From positions 1-20,032 of the forward strand of contig DKUR01000002.1 of assembly GCA_002490775.1 (NCBI GenBank): a stretch of DNA of 20,032 nt. The letters are read 5' to 3'. The stretch comes from Lachnospiraceae bacterium UBA7199. GTDB taxonomy: Bacteria; Bacillota; Clostridia; Lachnospirales; Lachnospiraceae. Made by a program: the position numbers and the translations under genes. Positions within the stretch are counted from its first letter, which is position 1, and every line of letters begins with the position of its first letter. The notes under the pieces were generated by a model. That model ran no database searches and was not told the DNA's origin. It saw only the letters and a list, made by a program, of their open reading frames with translations. Below are positions 1 to 6,358 of the stretch, piece by piece.

Positions 1-40
1 AGCAGATTTACCTTTCAGAGCTGAGATTGAATAAACAAAT

Positions 41-69
41 TTGACAAAAAACCTTTAAAATGTCATAAT
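41..69 (+). promoter_or_regulatory. Strong sigma-A-type promoter at the left edge
   Basis: Consensus TTGACA (41-46), a 17-base spacer, then CATAAT (64-69; 5 of 6 matches to TATAAT) preceded by TG at 61-62, an extended -10. Predicted start is near 76. Downstream lie a 28-codon reading frame, a T-arm-like hairpin and a terminator at 349-399. It therefore appears to drive a short transcript of roughly 320 bases, or the late operon if the terminator is read through. Confidence 0.62.
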
Positions 70-192
70 AAAAGAAAAAAGCCAGTTATTCCGTTATTCA
101 TACTATTAATTTCATGCTGTTCTGTCATGTGGTCAACGAAACCATTTAGGGGAAACACAAGTTGCAGATTTATCGTAACAGGAGGTACTATT

Positions 193-279
193 ATGACATT
201 GATAGAAATTATCAAAAATGCTATTGGTGGGACAGGTGGTTGTGGGGTTTCGAAGCCGGTAGATGAACAGAGATCTTAA
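193..279 (+). CDS. Small peptide of unknown function (28 aa)
   Basis: ATG at 193 follows a perfect AGGAGG (180-185) at 7 bases, and the frame runs 28 codons to TAA at 277-279. The peptide begins MTLIEIIKNAIGGTGG, then CGVSKPVDEQRS: a short amphipathic N-terminus, a glycine-rich turn, a single cysteine at residue 17 and a charged, proline-containing tail. That outline faintly resembles AgrD-type autoinducer precursors (amphipathic leader, cysteine, proline and acidic tail), but no AgrB or AgrC is in the window and the resemblance is weak. A translated leader peptide controlling the terminator at 349-399 is another possibility. The gene is supported mainly by its ribosome site and by its place between a promoter and a terminator. 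Confidence 0.42.
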   Translation: MTLIEIIKNAIGGTGGCGVSKPVDEQRS

Positions 280-303
280 AAAGTGAATAATAGGATGGAC
301 ACC

Positions 304-330
304 GGAGGGTTCGAATCCCTCCAATCCCAT
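304..330 (+). other. tRNA T-arm/acceptor-like 3' fragment
   Basis: GGAGGG and CCCTCC form a 6-bp stem around the loop TTCGAAT (310-316), followed by CAATCCCA. This is the layout of a T arm plus acceptor 3' strand. The complete tRNA is not visible: no GGGATTG acceptor partner occurs at the right distance upstream, no clear D or anticodon arms are seen, and no CCA follows. It could be a degenerate tRNA, an attachment-site remnant, or simply a hairpin belonging to the small transcript. The reverse strand would read MGLEGFEP, a spurious product often produced by tRNA-like sequence. Confidence 0.35.
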
Positions 331-348
331 TATAAATTCAGAGCCATT

Positions 349-399
349 GAGCCAAATATATGAGACTATAAATAGTTTCGTGTATGCGGCTCATTTTTT
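349..399 (+). terminator. Intrinsic terminator upstream of the small terminase gene
   Basis: GAGCC (349-353) pairs with GGCTC (388-392). After a 2x2 internal loop, a second helix of 13 pairs including G-U (356-368 with 373-385) closes on a 4-base loop, and T394-T399 follow. Only about 30 bases separate the T run from the terS start. Either the late operon starts very close by, or RNA polymerase must read through this site. Confidence 0.68.
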
Positions 400-428
400 A
401 TTCCATAGCAGAGGGAGGAAACTATAAT

Positions 429-1253
429 TTGGCAGCAAAGAAAAATCCATTAAGTGATAAAGCATATGAAATGTACAAAGACGGAATGAAGCTCATAGAC
501 ATTGCATCCGAACTACAATTGCCACCAGGAACTGTACGTAGGTGGAAAAGCACTTATGGATGGGATAACGAACGTTCGGATGACAAAAGCGAGCGTTCGG
601 ATATTACCAAAGAGAAGAAAAAGGTTCACATAGATGATGGTACAAAGGAAACATTGCAAAACGAAGAACTTACCCCAGAACAGCAGCTATTCTGTATCTA
701 TTACAGCAGGACGTTCAATGCAGGGCAGAGTTATCAAAAGGCATATGGATGCGCTCATATATCAGCGCTTACTAATGGACCAAGGCTGCTTGGAAATGAT
801 TGTGTTAGGGCGGAGATAGAGCGCTTGAAAGAGTTGAAGCGTCAGCAGATCATGATAAGTGAGGATGATATTGTTGAATTGCAAATGCGGATTGCAGGTG
901 CTGATATGGGTAATTACGTTTCCTTTGGGAAAAAGGGAGTTGCACTGCGTGAGTCGGATATTACAGATACGCAGCTTATTCAGGAAGTAAAAGAAGGAAA
1001 GAGCGGAGTTTCTATAAAACTTTCAGACAGGCAGAAAGCCATTGACTGGCTGTCAAAATACTTCCTTATGCATCCGGAGAGCAAATACAAAGCAGAATAT
1101 GAGCGTAAGCGTGCAGAAATCAATGAAAATGCAGGGGAAGAAATTCTAAAGAACATGCAGACGATTGCTGATATTTTGAAAAACCCGGCATGTAATCGGG
1201 ATATAGAAGATTTTGAGAATATGCCGGAAGAGGAGAAGACAGAGGATGAATAA
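429..1253 (+). CDS. terS: Phage terminase small subunit
   Basis: The small terminase recognises the phage packaging site on concatemeric DNA and recruits the large subunit. The frame is open from an ATG at 384, but that ATG lies inside the terminator hairpin and has no ribosome site. TTG at 429 sits 10 bases after GGGAGG (413-418) and gives a 274-residue protein beginning MAAKKNPLSD. Residues about 10-45 resemble the N-terminal helix-turn-helix of PBSX-type small terminases (DIASELQLPPGTVRRWK). A Terminase_2-like region follows from about residue 85 (QLFCIYYSRTFNAGQSYQKA), with the conserved stretch MRIAGADMGNYVSF. The C-terminus is highly acidic, fitting large-subunit contact. It overlaps terL by 8 bases, so the two are probably translationally coupled. 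The helix-turn-helix is followed by an ERSD peptide repeat encoded by two 12-base DNA repeats. Confidence 0.9.
   Translation: MAAKKNPLSDKAYEMYKDGMKLIDIASELQLPPGTVRRWKSTYGWDNERSDDKSERSDITKEKKKVHIDDGTKETLQNEELTPEQQLFCIYYSRTFNAGQSYQKAYGCAHISALTNGPRLLGNDCVRAEIERLKELKRQQIMISEDDIVELQMRIAGADMGNYVSFGKKGVALRESDITDTQLIQEVKEGKSGVSIKLSDRQKAIDWLSKYFLMHPESKYKAEYERKRAEINENAGEEILKNMQTIADILKNPACNRDIEDFENMPEEEKTEDE
569..602 (+). repeat. Two in-phase 12-base direct repeats within terS (possible packaging-site boxes)
   Basis: GAACGTTCGGAT (570-581) and GAGCGTTCGGAT (591-602) differ at one base and start 21 bases apart, about two helical turns. The first contains the perfect 10-base palindrome CGAACGTTCG (569-578). 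They encode a repeated ERSD peptide just after the DNA-binding domain. In SPP1 and P22 the packaging site lies in or near the small terminase gene, so these are candidate TerS-binding boxes. A purely protein-level repeat is the alternative. Confidence 0.45.
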
Positions 1254-2595
1254 ACCGGCAGCATTTAGCCAAAGACAATATGACTATGCGCTTCGGTGCA
1301 TTGATAGCTGGTTCAATGTGGCTGAGGGCGGAAAGAGGGGCGGTAAAAACGTACTCTCTACTTTGATATTCTGCTCACTGCTGGAAACACATAAGAATAA
1401 AATTCATTTAGTGGCTGGGGTGTCCATTTCTACTGCAAAGCTGAACATACTGGATTGTGATGGTTATGGGATGCTGAACTACTTCGAGGGGAGATGTCAG
1501 GAAGGGAAGTATAAGAACCGTGACTGCATTTATGTGCAGACAAAAACAGGTGAAAAGGTAGTCCTTGTGTCCGGTGGTGGAAAAGATGGTGATGAGAAGC
1601 TTATTAAGGGTAACACATATGGGATGGCTTATGTGACAGAAGCGAATGAGTGCCACCCGAAGTTTCTTAATGAGGTATTCGACAGGACGCTTTCAAGCGC
1701 AGACAGAAAAATATTCCATGATCTTAATCCTAAGGAAGAGGAACATTGGTATTATGAGGAAATATTAAAATTCCATGAGAAACAGCAGGAAATTAATCCA
1801 GAATATGGATATAATTATGGACATTTCACACTGGTTGACAATATGAGCCTGTCCAATAAAAAGATCAGAAAGATATTGAGTACTTACGATAAAGATACAG
1901 TTTGGTACAAGCGTGACATAAAGGGGGCGCGCGAGGTTGCGGAGGGGATTATCTTCCGCCGGTTTGCAAATAATAATGAGCCATATTTGTATGATGATGC
2001 GGAACTGATAGAGGAATATGAGGAAAATGGAGAAAAGAAGCAGCGTCTTAAGAATCCTCCGTTTAAAGTAGTGATCGGGGTTGACTTTGGCGGCAATGGA
2101 TCTATGACAACATTTGTGGCAACAGGGTATTTTAACAGGTATCATGATTTTCGTGCAATGGAAGAGGAAAACATACCGCTGTCCCCTGATATAGATGCGG
2201 ACAAGATATGTGATGTTTATGTAGGTTTTTACAAAATGGTAATGGGAAAATATGGGCGCGTGGACTGGACCTTTCCAGACAGTGCGGCTACTACAATGAT
2301 CAACAGCCTGCGTAGTGCATCACGAAAAGCAGGACTCCCATACAAGAATATAAAAGGTTGCCGGAAAAATGAAATAGAGGAACGTCCCAAAATGGTAGAC
2401 CTGTTATTTAATACAGGAAGACTTAAGATAAACCGTAGATGCACTAAGCTTAGAAAAGCGATTGGCAGGCTGAAATGGGATAAAGACCATCCGAACCAGC
2501 CGGAAGATAAGAATATTGGAAATTGTAATGACTGGTGGGATGGATTCTGCTATACGCTGCTGGACTTTGTGGAATACATAGATTTGGACAGATAA
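1246..2595 (+). CDS. terL: Phage terminase large subunit (ATPase and nuclease)
   Basis: The large terminase is the packaging motor: its N-terminal ATPase drives DNA translocation and its C-terminal RNase H-like nuclease cuts the concatemer. It docks on the portal. ATG at 1246 overlaps the terS stop and has purine-rich GGAGAAGACAGAGG upstream; the product is 449 aa, a usual size. Walker A is GGKRGGKN at residues 28-35, with Asn where Ser/Thr is usual. Walker B ends with the catalytic Glu of AYVTEAN at residue 132. Nuclease-type acidic residues are D280 (IGVDFGG), D345 (FPDSAA) and D429/D432 (NDWWD). The family is the PBSX/Terminase_3-like group. The portal gene follows after 9 bases. Confidence 0.94.
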   Translation: MNKPAAFSQRQYDYALRCIDSWFNVAEGGKRGGKNVLSTLIFCSLLETHKNKIHLVAGVSISTAKLNILDCDGYGMLNYFEGRCQEGKYKNRDCIYVQTKTGEKVVLVSGGGKDGDEKLIKGNTYGMAYVTEANECHPKFLNEVFDRTLSSADRKIFHDLNPKEEEHWYYEEILKFHEKQQEINPEYGYNYGHFTLVDNMSLSNKKIRKILSTYDKDTVWYKRDIKGAREVAEGIIFRRFANNNEPYLYDDAELIEEYEENGEKKQRLKNPPFKVVIGVDFGGNGSMTTFVATGYFNRYHDFRAMEEENIPLSPDIDADKICDVYVGFYKMVMGKYGRVDWTFPDSAATTMINSLRSASRKAGLPYKNIKGCRKNEIEERPKMVDLLFNTGRLKINRRCTKLRKAIGRLKWDKDHPNQPEDKNIGNCNDWWDGFCYTLLDFVEYIDLDR

Positions 2596-2604
2596 GGAGG
2601 AATT

Positions 2605-3996
2605 ATGGAAAGCTGTGTTTTATCATTTTTAGAAAGAAAAGGATACCGGATTAATACCAGCGCAATGGAAATCATTAATACCTGTGACGACTGGTATTCC
2701 AACCGGAAGATAGATGGATTTCATGAACGGAAAACCATACAGGGGGACAGTTATGAGCTAAGCCGCCTTAATTTTGCAAAGCGGTGCTGTTCTGATGATG
2801 CAAACCTTTGTGAAGTGATAGAAATAAATGCAGGTGATGGCGAGCAGAACAGGGTATTGAATAAAATTCTTTCTGACAGCAAGTTTAATACCCAGTACAG
2901 AAAACAGTTAGAAAAAACCTCTGCTGATGGCACTACTGCATGCTACATCCGCCTGGATAATGCTGTATTGTATGATGATAATTCTGTAAAAGGCGGAGAA
3001 ATAAAGCTGAATTATACGGAAGCAAATGCGTTTATTCCTCTGACAGTTGAAAATGATGTTGCAATAGAAGCAGCATTCTGGGGAAGTACATTGAAAAATG
3101 GAAAAAAGCAGACTACGCTTGTCATGTTTACGCTCAATGAAAATAAGTTATACACAGCAGAAACTCATGTCTTTGATCAGACTGGCAATGAGCAGAAGGA
3201 ATATGAGAAGATTTTACAGCTTGGGGAAGTGAAGCCATTTGCAGTTATGAGGAATGCCGAAGTCAATAATCTGGATGATATGGAAGGGTATGGGCTTCCC
3301 AAACTCTGGAATGCCATTTCGACATTGAAAGTAATAGACCTTTGCTACAATGTGCTTTATGGCGATCTGGATAAGTCCGAAAAAATAATTTTGGTTAATG
3401 AACTTTTATGTGAATTTGATAGTAAGACTGGAAAACCGAAGCTGACACCAGAACAAAAGAAGTTATTTGTATTTACAGGAGAGAAGCTTCCAGATGAAAA
3501 AGGTCTAATCCAAGAATATAATCCTGAAATCAGAATAGATCAGATTACCAAGGTGTTTGAACTGGCATTATCCTTATTATCAATGTCATTCGGATATGGA
3601 ACTAAGAAATACAGTTTTGAGAATGGGCAGATCGTGACCGCTACAGAGTATATAGGTGAGCGGCAGGACCAGATGCAGGAATTAAACCGACAGAGGCAGG
3701 AAGCAGTTGCTTACATACAGGATATATGCAGGGCAGTTATGTGGTTTTCTAATCAGTTCCATAATACATCCTATAATCTGGAAGCAGATATTTGTGTGGA
3801 TTTTGACGACAGCTATATTACCGACAAGGAAACAGAGCTGGAACGGAAGAGAAATGATGCACTTACATTTGAAATTCCACAGCTTACTGTATGGTACCTT
3901 ATGGATGCATATAATCTGACGGAAGATGAAGCAAAAAATTTGGTTCTTCAAAAGCAGGAAAAAGAAGAAAACGAAGAAGATGAACCGGAAGATTAA
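2605..3996 (+). CDS. Phage portal protein (SPP1 Gp6-like)
   Basis: The portal forms a dodecameric ring at one capsid vertex through which DNA enters and leaves, and to which the terminase and head-tail connectors bind. The 463-aa product follows an AAGGAGG site (2594-2600). Its place directly after terL and before the minor capsid gene matches the SPP1-type order. The C-terminal half carries a characteristic stretch (YGTKKYSFENGQIVTATEY) followed by a long Gln/Glu/Arg-rich helix, as in the stem and crown region of SPP1-family portals. The last about 15 residues are nearly all acidic or lysine. No frameshift or truncation is seen. Confidence 0.92.
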   Translation: MESCVLSFLERKGYRINTSAMEIINTCDDWYSNRKIDGFHERKTIQGDSYELSRLNFAKRCCSDDANLCEVIEINAGDGEQNRVLNKILSDSKFNTQYRKQLEKTSADGTTACYIRLDNAVLYDDNSVKGGEIKLNYTEANAFIPLTVENDVAIEAAFWGSTLKNGKKQTTLVMFTLNENKLYTAETHVFDQTGNEQKEYEKILQLGEVKPFAVMRNAEVNNLDDMEGYGLPKLWNAISTLKVIDLCYNVLYGDLDKSEKIILVNELLCEFDSKTGKPKLTPEQKKLFVFTGEKLPDEKGLIQEYNPEIRIDQITKVFELALSLLSMSFGYGTKKYSFENGQIVTATEYIGERQDQMQELNRQRQEAVAYIQDICRAVMWFSNQFHNTSYNLEADICVDFDDSYITDKETELERKRNDALTFEIPQLTVWYLMDAYNLTEDEAKNLVLQKQEKEENEEDEPED

Positions 3997-4017
3997 TTTG
4001 TATCAGGGGGAATGCAC

Positions 4018-5883
4018 ATGCTGTCAGATGAGCAATTAGATATTTTATCCGAAGCAATCCAGCCTTTGTTCCAGTATCTGGAAAAGGAAGTTATTGCAGA
4101 TATTGCAAGGCGTATACAGAAAACGCTTACCTACAGCCGCACAGCAGAGAATCAGGCGGTTGCAATGAGGAATCTGGGATTTAGTCCGGCCAGAATACGC
4201 AAAGAAGCCATGAAACTGCTTAATGCTGATGCGGCATACAGAAAGGCGGTTGCAAAAAATACCCTTGAATACAAAAAAGAGATCAAGAAGATTATTGAGG
4301 ATATTGTAAAAGAGGCCTGTATAGCAAATACTGATATTGTGGCCAATGCCGGAAATATGGCATGGGTGGATGATCTTGCTGTATGGAAGGATGCTGGAAA
4401 GAAATTAGGAAATAATTCCTTTCTTTCAGAACTGGCAGAATCTTTTTCCGCACAGACTGCAGGTGAACTTAAAAATATGACACAGACCACTGGATTTAAG
4501 ACTATGAGTGGTTATGAGAGTATAGCGGATGCCTACCGGCGTGAATTGGATAAGGCAGTTATAAAAATATGTTCCGGGACATTCAGCCAGGATAAAGTCA
4601 TAAAGGATGTGGTACATAATCTGGCACAGAATGGACTGCGTACCATTGATTTTGAATCAGGTTATTCCATGCAGCTTGATACAGCGGTGAAACTGGCAGC
4701 CAGGACAGGATGCCATCAACTGGCCGGAAGGGTGCAGGATAAAGATATTGAGCAGACAGGTGAAAATCTGGTATATGTTTCCAAGCACTGGGGGGCAAGG
4801 AATACAGGCACAGGCCATGCCAACCATGAACAGTGGCAGGGGAAGGTATATTACATAAAACCGGGAGAAAATTATAAAGAAGAGGCTGAAAGAATCGGAC
4901 AGGATTATATCATGGATTTATGGTATGCTACCGGGTACAGTAGTGACGGTTCACATGCAAATGATCCTCTCGGTCTTTATGGATATAACTGCAGGCATAA
5001 TCATTATGTGTGGTTTATAGGAGTATCTACATTCCCGGCAGACCAGCCGGAACCTGAACCGGTTACAATCAATGGGAAAACTTATGATTACTATGCCATG
5101 ACACAGAAAATGCGGTATATGGAGCGCAGCGTGAGAGCCTTAAAAAGGGAAAAGGAAGCTCTTGAGGCACTTAGTATGGATACTACGGAAATAAGAGCTA
5201 AAATCAGGCGCAGGACAGCAGAATATAAGGAGTTCTGCACTGCCTGCAGGATTCCGGCAAAAACGAGCCATTTAAGGTATGAATGTGGTACTTCTGATTT
5301 GAAAAAAACAGAGGCATGGAAAAGATATCATGATACAGTATTTGAAAATGAATTGAAGAATAAGACGCTTGGAGCTTCCGGGGCAGTTGGTGATGGACGC
5401 CAGCCTGTTCATATTGGGCAGATAGATATTTCCAAAAAGGAAGAGGCGGTAAAGTATTTTGGAAATGAGATCAGAAACAGTGAAACAGAAAAGCTCTATG
5501 TCATTGATAAAGAAGGAAATGTATATTACAATGAAGGTGGTAAGGATGTTGTCAGCGTAGGGACGCTTGATTTAACAGAATGTATTGTTCTGCATAATCA
5601 TCCCAAGGTAAATGGGATCATATCATTTGGAGAAGATGATTACAGGATCATGTATAAATATCAGACCGCTTCATTCCGGCTTGTGAATGAGAGATATGAT
5701 TATCGTGTTGAAATTATAAAACCGATTGATGAAATTACATATAATCAGGCATGGAGATGGGCTGTTGAAGACCTGCTTAATACAGATATAAGCGGAGAAA
5801 TACAGCACAGAATCATGGAGGGGCTTGCAAAGAGAGGATATATAAAATATGAGCGGAAATCAGTTATCAGTAGAAAAAAATGA
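4018..5883 (+). CDS. Minor capsid protein (Phage_min_cap2/MuF-like) with C-terminal RadC/JAMM-like domain
   Basis: The N-terminal about 350 residues match the phage minor capsid protein 2 type: AGRVQDKDIEQTGENLVYVS, then the conserved HANHEQWQGKVYYI and the closing GYNCRHNHY. These proteins sit inside or at the portal vertex and act in head assembly or enter the host with DNA. ATG 4012 lies only one base past AGGGGGA (4005-4011), so ATG 4018 at 6 bases is preferred (621 aa). A charged linker (about 360-460) leads to an extra domain with a JAMM-type pattern: E491 (TEKLYVID), H526-N-H-P529, S536, then E539/D540. The HNHP-to-Ser spacing equals that of RadC proteins; the final acidic residue is shifted by one. 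A metalloprotease or isopeptidase activity is inferred. The 3' end overlaps the next gene by 35 bases. Confidence 0.85.
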   Translation: MLSDEQLDILSEAIQPLFQYLEKEVIADIARRIQKTLTYSRTAENQAVAMRNLGFSPARIRKEAMKLLNADAAYRKAVAKNTLEYKKEIKKIIEDIVKEACIANTDIVANAGNMAWVDDLAVWKDAGKKLGNNSFLSELAESFSAQTAGELKNMTQTTGFKTMSGYESIADAYRRELDKAVIKICSGTFSQDKVIKDVVHNLAQNGLRTIDFESGYSMQLDTAVKLAARTGCHQLAGRVQDKDIEQTGENLVYVSKHWGARNTGTGHANHEQWQGKVYYIKPGENYKEEAERIGQDYIMDLWYATGYSSDGSHANDPLGLYGYNCRHNHYVWFIGVSTFPADQPEPEPVTINGKTYDYYAMTQKMRYMERSVRALKREKEALEALSMDTTEIRAKIRRRTAEYKEFCTACRIPAKTSHLRYECGTSDLKKTEAWKRYHDTVFENELKNKTLGASGAVGDGRQPVHIGQIDISKKEEAVKYFGNEIRNSETEKLYVIDKEGNVYYNEGGKDVVSVGTLDLTECIVLHNHPKVNGIISFGEDDYRIMYKYQTASFRLVNERYDYRVEIIKPIDEITYNQAWRWAVEDLLNTDISGEIQHRIMEGLAKRGYIKYERKSVISRKK

Positions 5884-6046
5884 AAGAATAAAAAAGATTA
5901 TTGACCAGTGGGAAAAAGAAATTGAAAAAATGGAAGCGGACCTTCCCCCTTCTGATGGCAGTCACTTTGATGGTCCCCGGACATGGGCAAGGGTGGAACT
6001 AGAGAAGAAATATATGCCCATGATTCAGGCGATAAAGGATGAATAA
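5849..6046 (+). CDS. Small charged protein of unknown function
   Basis: This 65-residue product is not recognised. ATG 5849 lies about 10 bases after GAGAGGA (5832-5838) and starts inside the 3' end of the minor capsid gene in another frame, so the two are probably translationally coupled. Residues 8-32 are a charged amphipathic helix (IKKIIDQWEKEIEKMEADL), followed by a PPSDG turn and a second helix ending KYMPMIQAIKDE. The net charge is slightly acidic. It could be a small head protein, or a partner or immunity protein for the JAMM-like domain encoded immediately upstream; only position suggests the latter. It is the last gene before an independently promoted cargo gene. Confidence 0.68.
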   Translation: MSGNQLSVEKNERIKKIIDQWEKEIEKMEADLPPSDGSHFDGPRTWARVELEKKYMPMIQAIKDE

Positions 6047-6065
6047 AAATGGTAACAAGATAGTA

Positions 6066-6095
6066 TTGCATTCGAACATATTTTTGTGTTATAAT
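6066..6095 (+). promoter_or_regulatory. Extended -10 promoter for the KTR gene
   Basis: TATAAT (6090-6095), a perfect -10, is preceded by TG (6087-6088) as an extended -10 element. A weak -35, TTGCAT (6066-6071), lies 18 bases upstream. The spacer contains CGAACATATTTTTG (6073-6086), which resembles a Gram-positive LexA box (CGAAC-N4-GTTCG) with two mismatches. The promoter lies inside the otherwise continuous head operon, just ahead of a small cysteine-rich gene. Confidence 0.65.
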
Positions 6096-6114
6096 CTGAA
6101 AAAGGAGTCATAAC

Positions 6115-6282
6115 ATGGTTTATAAATGGTGTAAATGTCCGAATTGCGGCAATACGCATTTCATCAAGATTCGACCAGATACACGAATTATCAACTTTCC
6201 AGCGTATTGCAAGCGGTGTAAAACTGAATCATTGATTACTATAGAGCCAAGAGCCAAAACAGTTAATTGTAAAGCAAATTAA
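6115..6282 (+). CDS. Cysteine-rich KTR-type zinc-ribbon protein (moron)
   Basis: The 55-residue product follows AAAGGAG with about 8 bases spacing. Two zinc-knuckle pairs are visible, C8-PN-C11 and C32-KR-C35, with an extra C6, and the motif FPAYCKRCKTESLI matches the Cys_rich_KTR family found in Firmicute phages and conjugative elements. The biochemical function of that family is not established; a zinc-binding nucleic-acid or protein adaptor is plausible. The gene has its own extended -10 promoter and its own terminator, whose stem begins in the last codons. It sits between head genes but has no structural counterpart in related head modules. That combination marks it as a moron: cargo that can be expressed while the late genes are silent. 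Confidence 0.82.
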   Translation: MVYKWCKCPNCGNTHFIKIRPDTRIINFPAYCKRCKTESLITIEPRAKTVNCKAN

Positions 6283-6299
6283 CTGTGGAGGCTTTTTTT
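6252..6299 (+). terminator. Intrinsic terminator of the KTR gene
   Basis: A perfect 10-bp stem, ACAGTTAATT (6259-6268) with AATTAACTGT (6277-6286), encloses an 8-base loop. It is extended by AGCC (6252-6255) with GGCT (6290-6293) across a small internal loop and followed by a T run (6293-6299). The 5' arm overlaps the end of the KTR coding sequence. The late operon continues beyond it, so the main transcript must pass through. Confidence 0.72.
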
Positions 6300-6358
6300 A
6301 TTATCTGTGGATGATTCTTCCACGTTAAACAAATTAATCGTTAAAGGAGATAGGAGAA

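Larger units (their letters stand above)
76..399 (+). ncRNA. Candidate short independent transcript (structured leader or small RNA) upstream of the terminase genes
   Basis: No large gene occurs in 1-428. The stretch is bounded by a consensus promoter (41-69) and an intrinsic terminator (349-399), as expected for a stand-alone small transcript. Inside are a perfect AGGAGG ribosome site with a 28-codon frame (193-279), a hairpin with a TTCGAAT loop (304-322), and a possible 5-bp pairing CCGGT (256-260) with ACCGG (301-305). It is not a recognisable tmRNA: the usual 5' GATTCGAC element and tag reading frame are absent. A named RNA family cannot be assigned from sequence alone. The unit is inferred from its boundaries, not observed as a transcript. 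Confidence 0.38.

Noticed and set aside
133..330. 65-residue reverse-strand reading frame beginning MGLEGFEP
   Set aside because: This is the familiar spurious product of reading a tRNA-like T arm backwards; no ribosome site, and it opposes all other genes.
76..330. tmRNA (ssrA)
   Set aside because: The 3' T-arm-like end fits, but the 5' tRNA half, the GATTCGAC element and the tag frame are missing, and an AGGAGG-preceded frame occupies the middle.
367..372. TATAAA as a late promoter -10 inside the terminator
   Set aside because: The only TTGAGC-like -35 is 14 bases away, too close, and no acceptable -35 exists at 16-18 bases.
634..819. 61-residue frame inside terS
   Set aside because: Shadow frame within a well supported gene; no ribosome site.
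6307..6323. Small hairpin GTGGA/TCCAC before the scaffold gene
   Set aside because: Only 5 bp, no T run; probably incidental in the leader.
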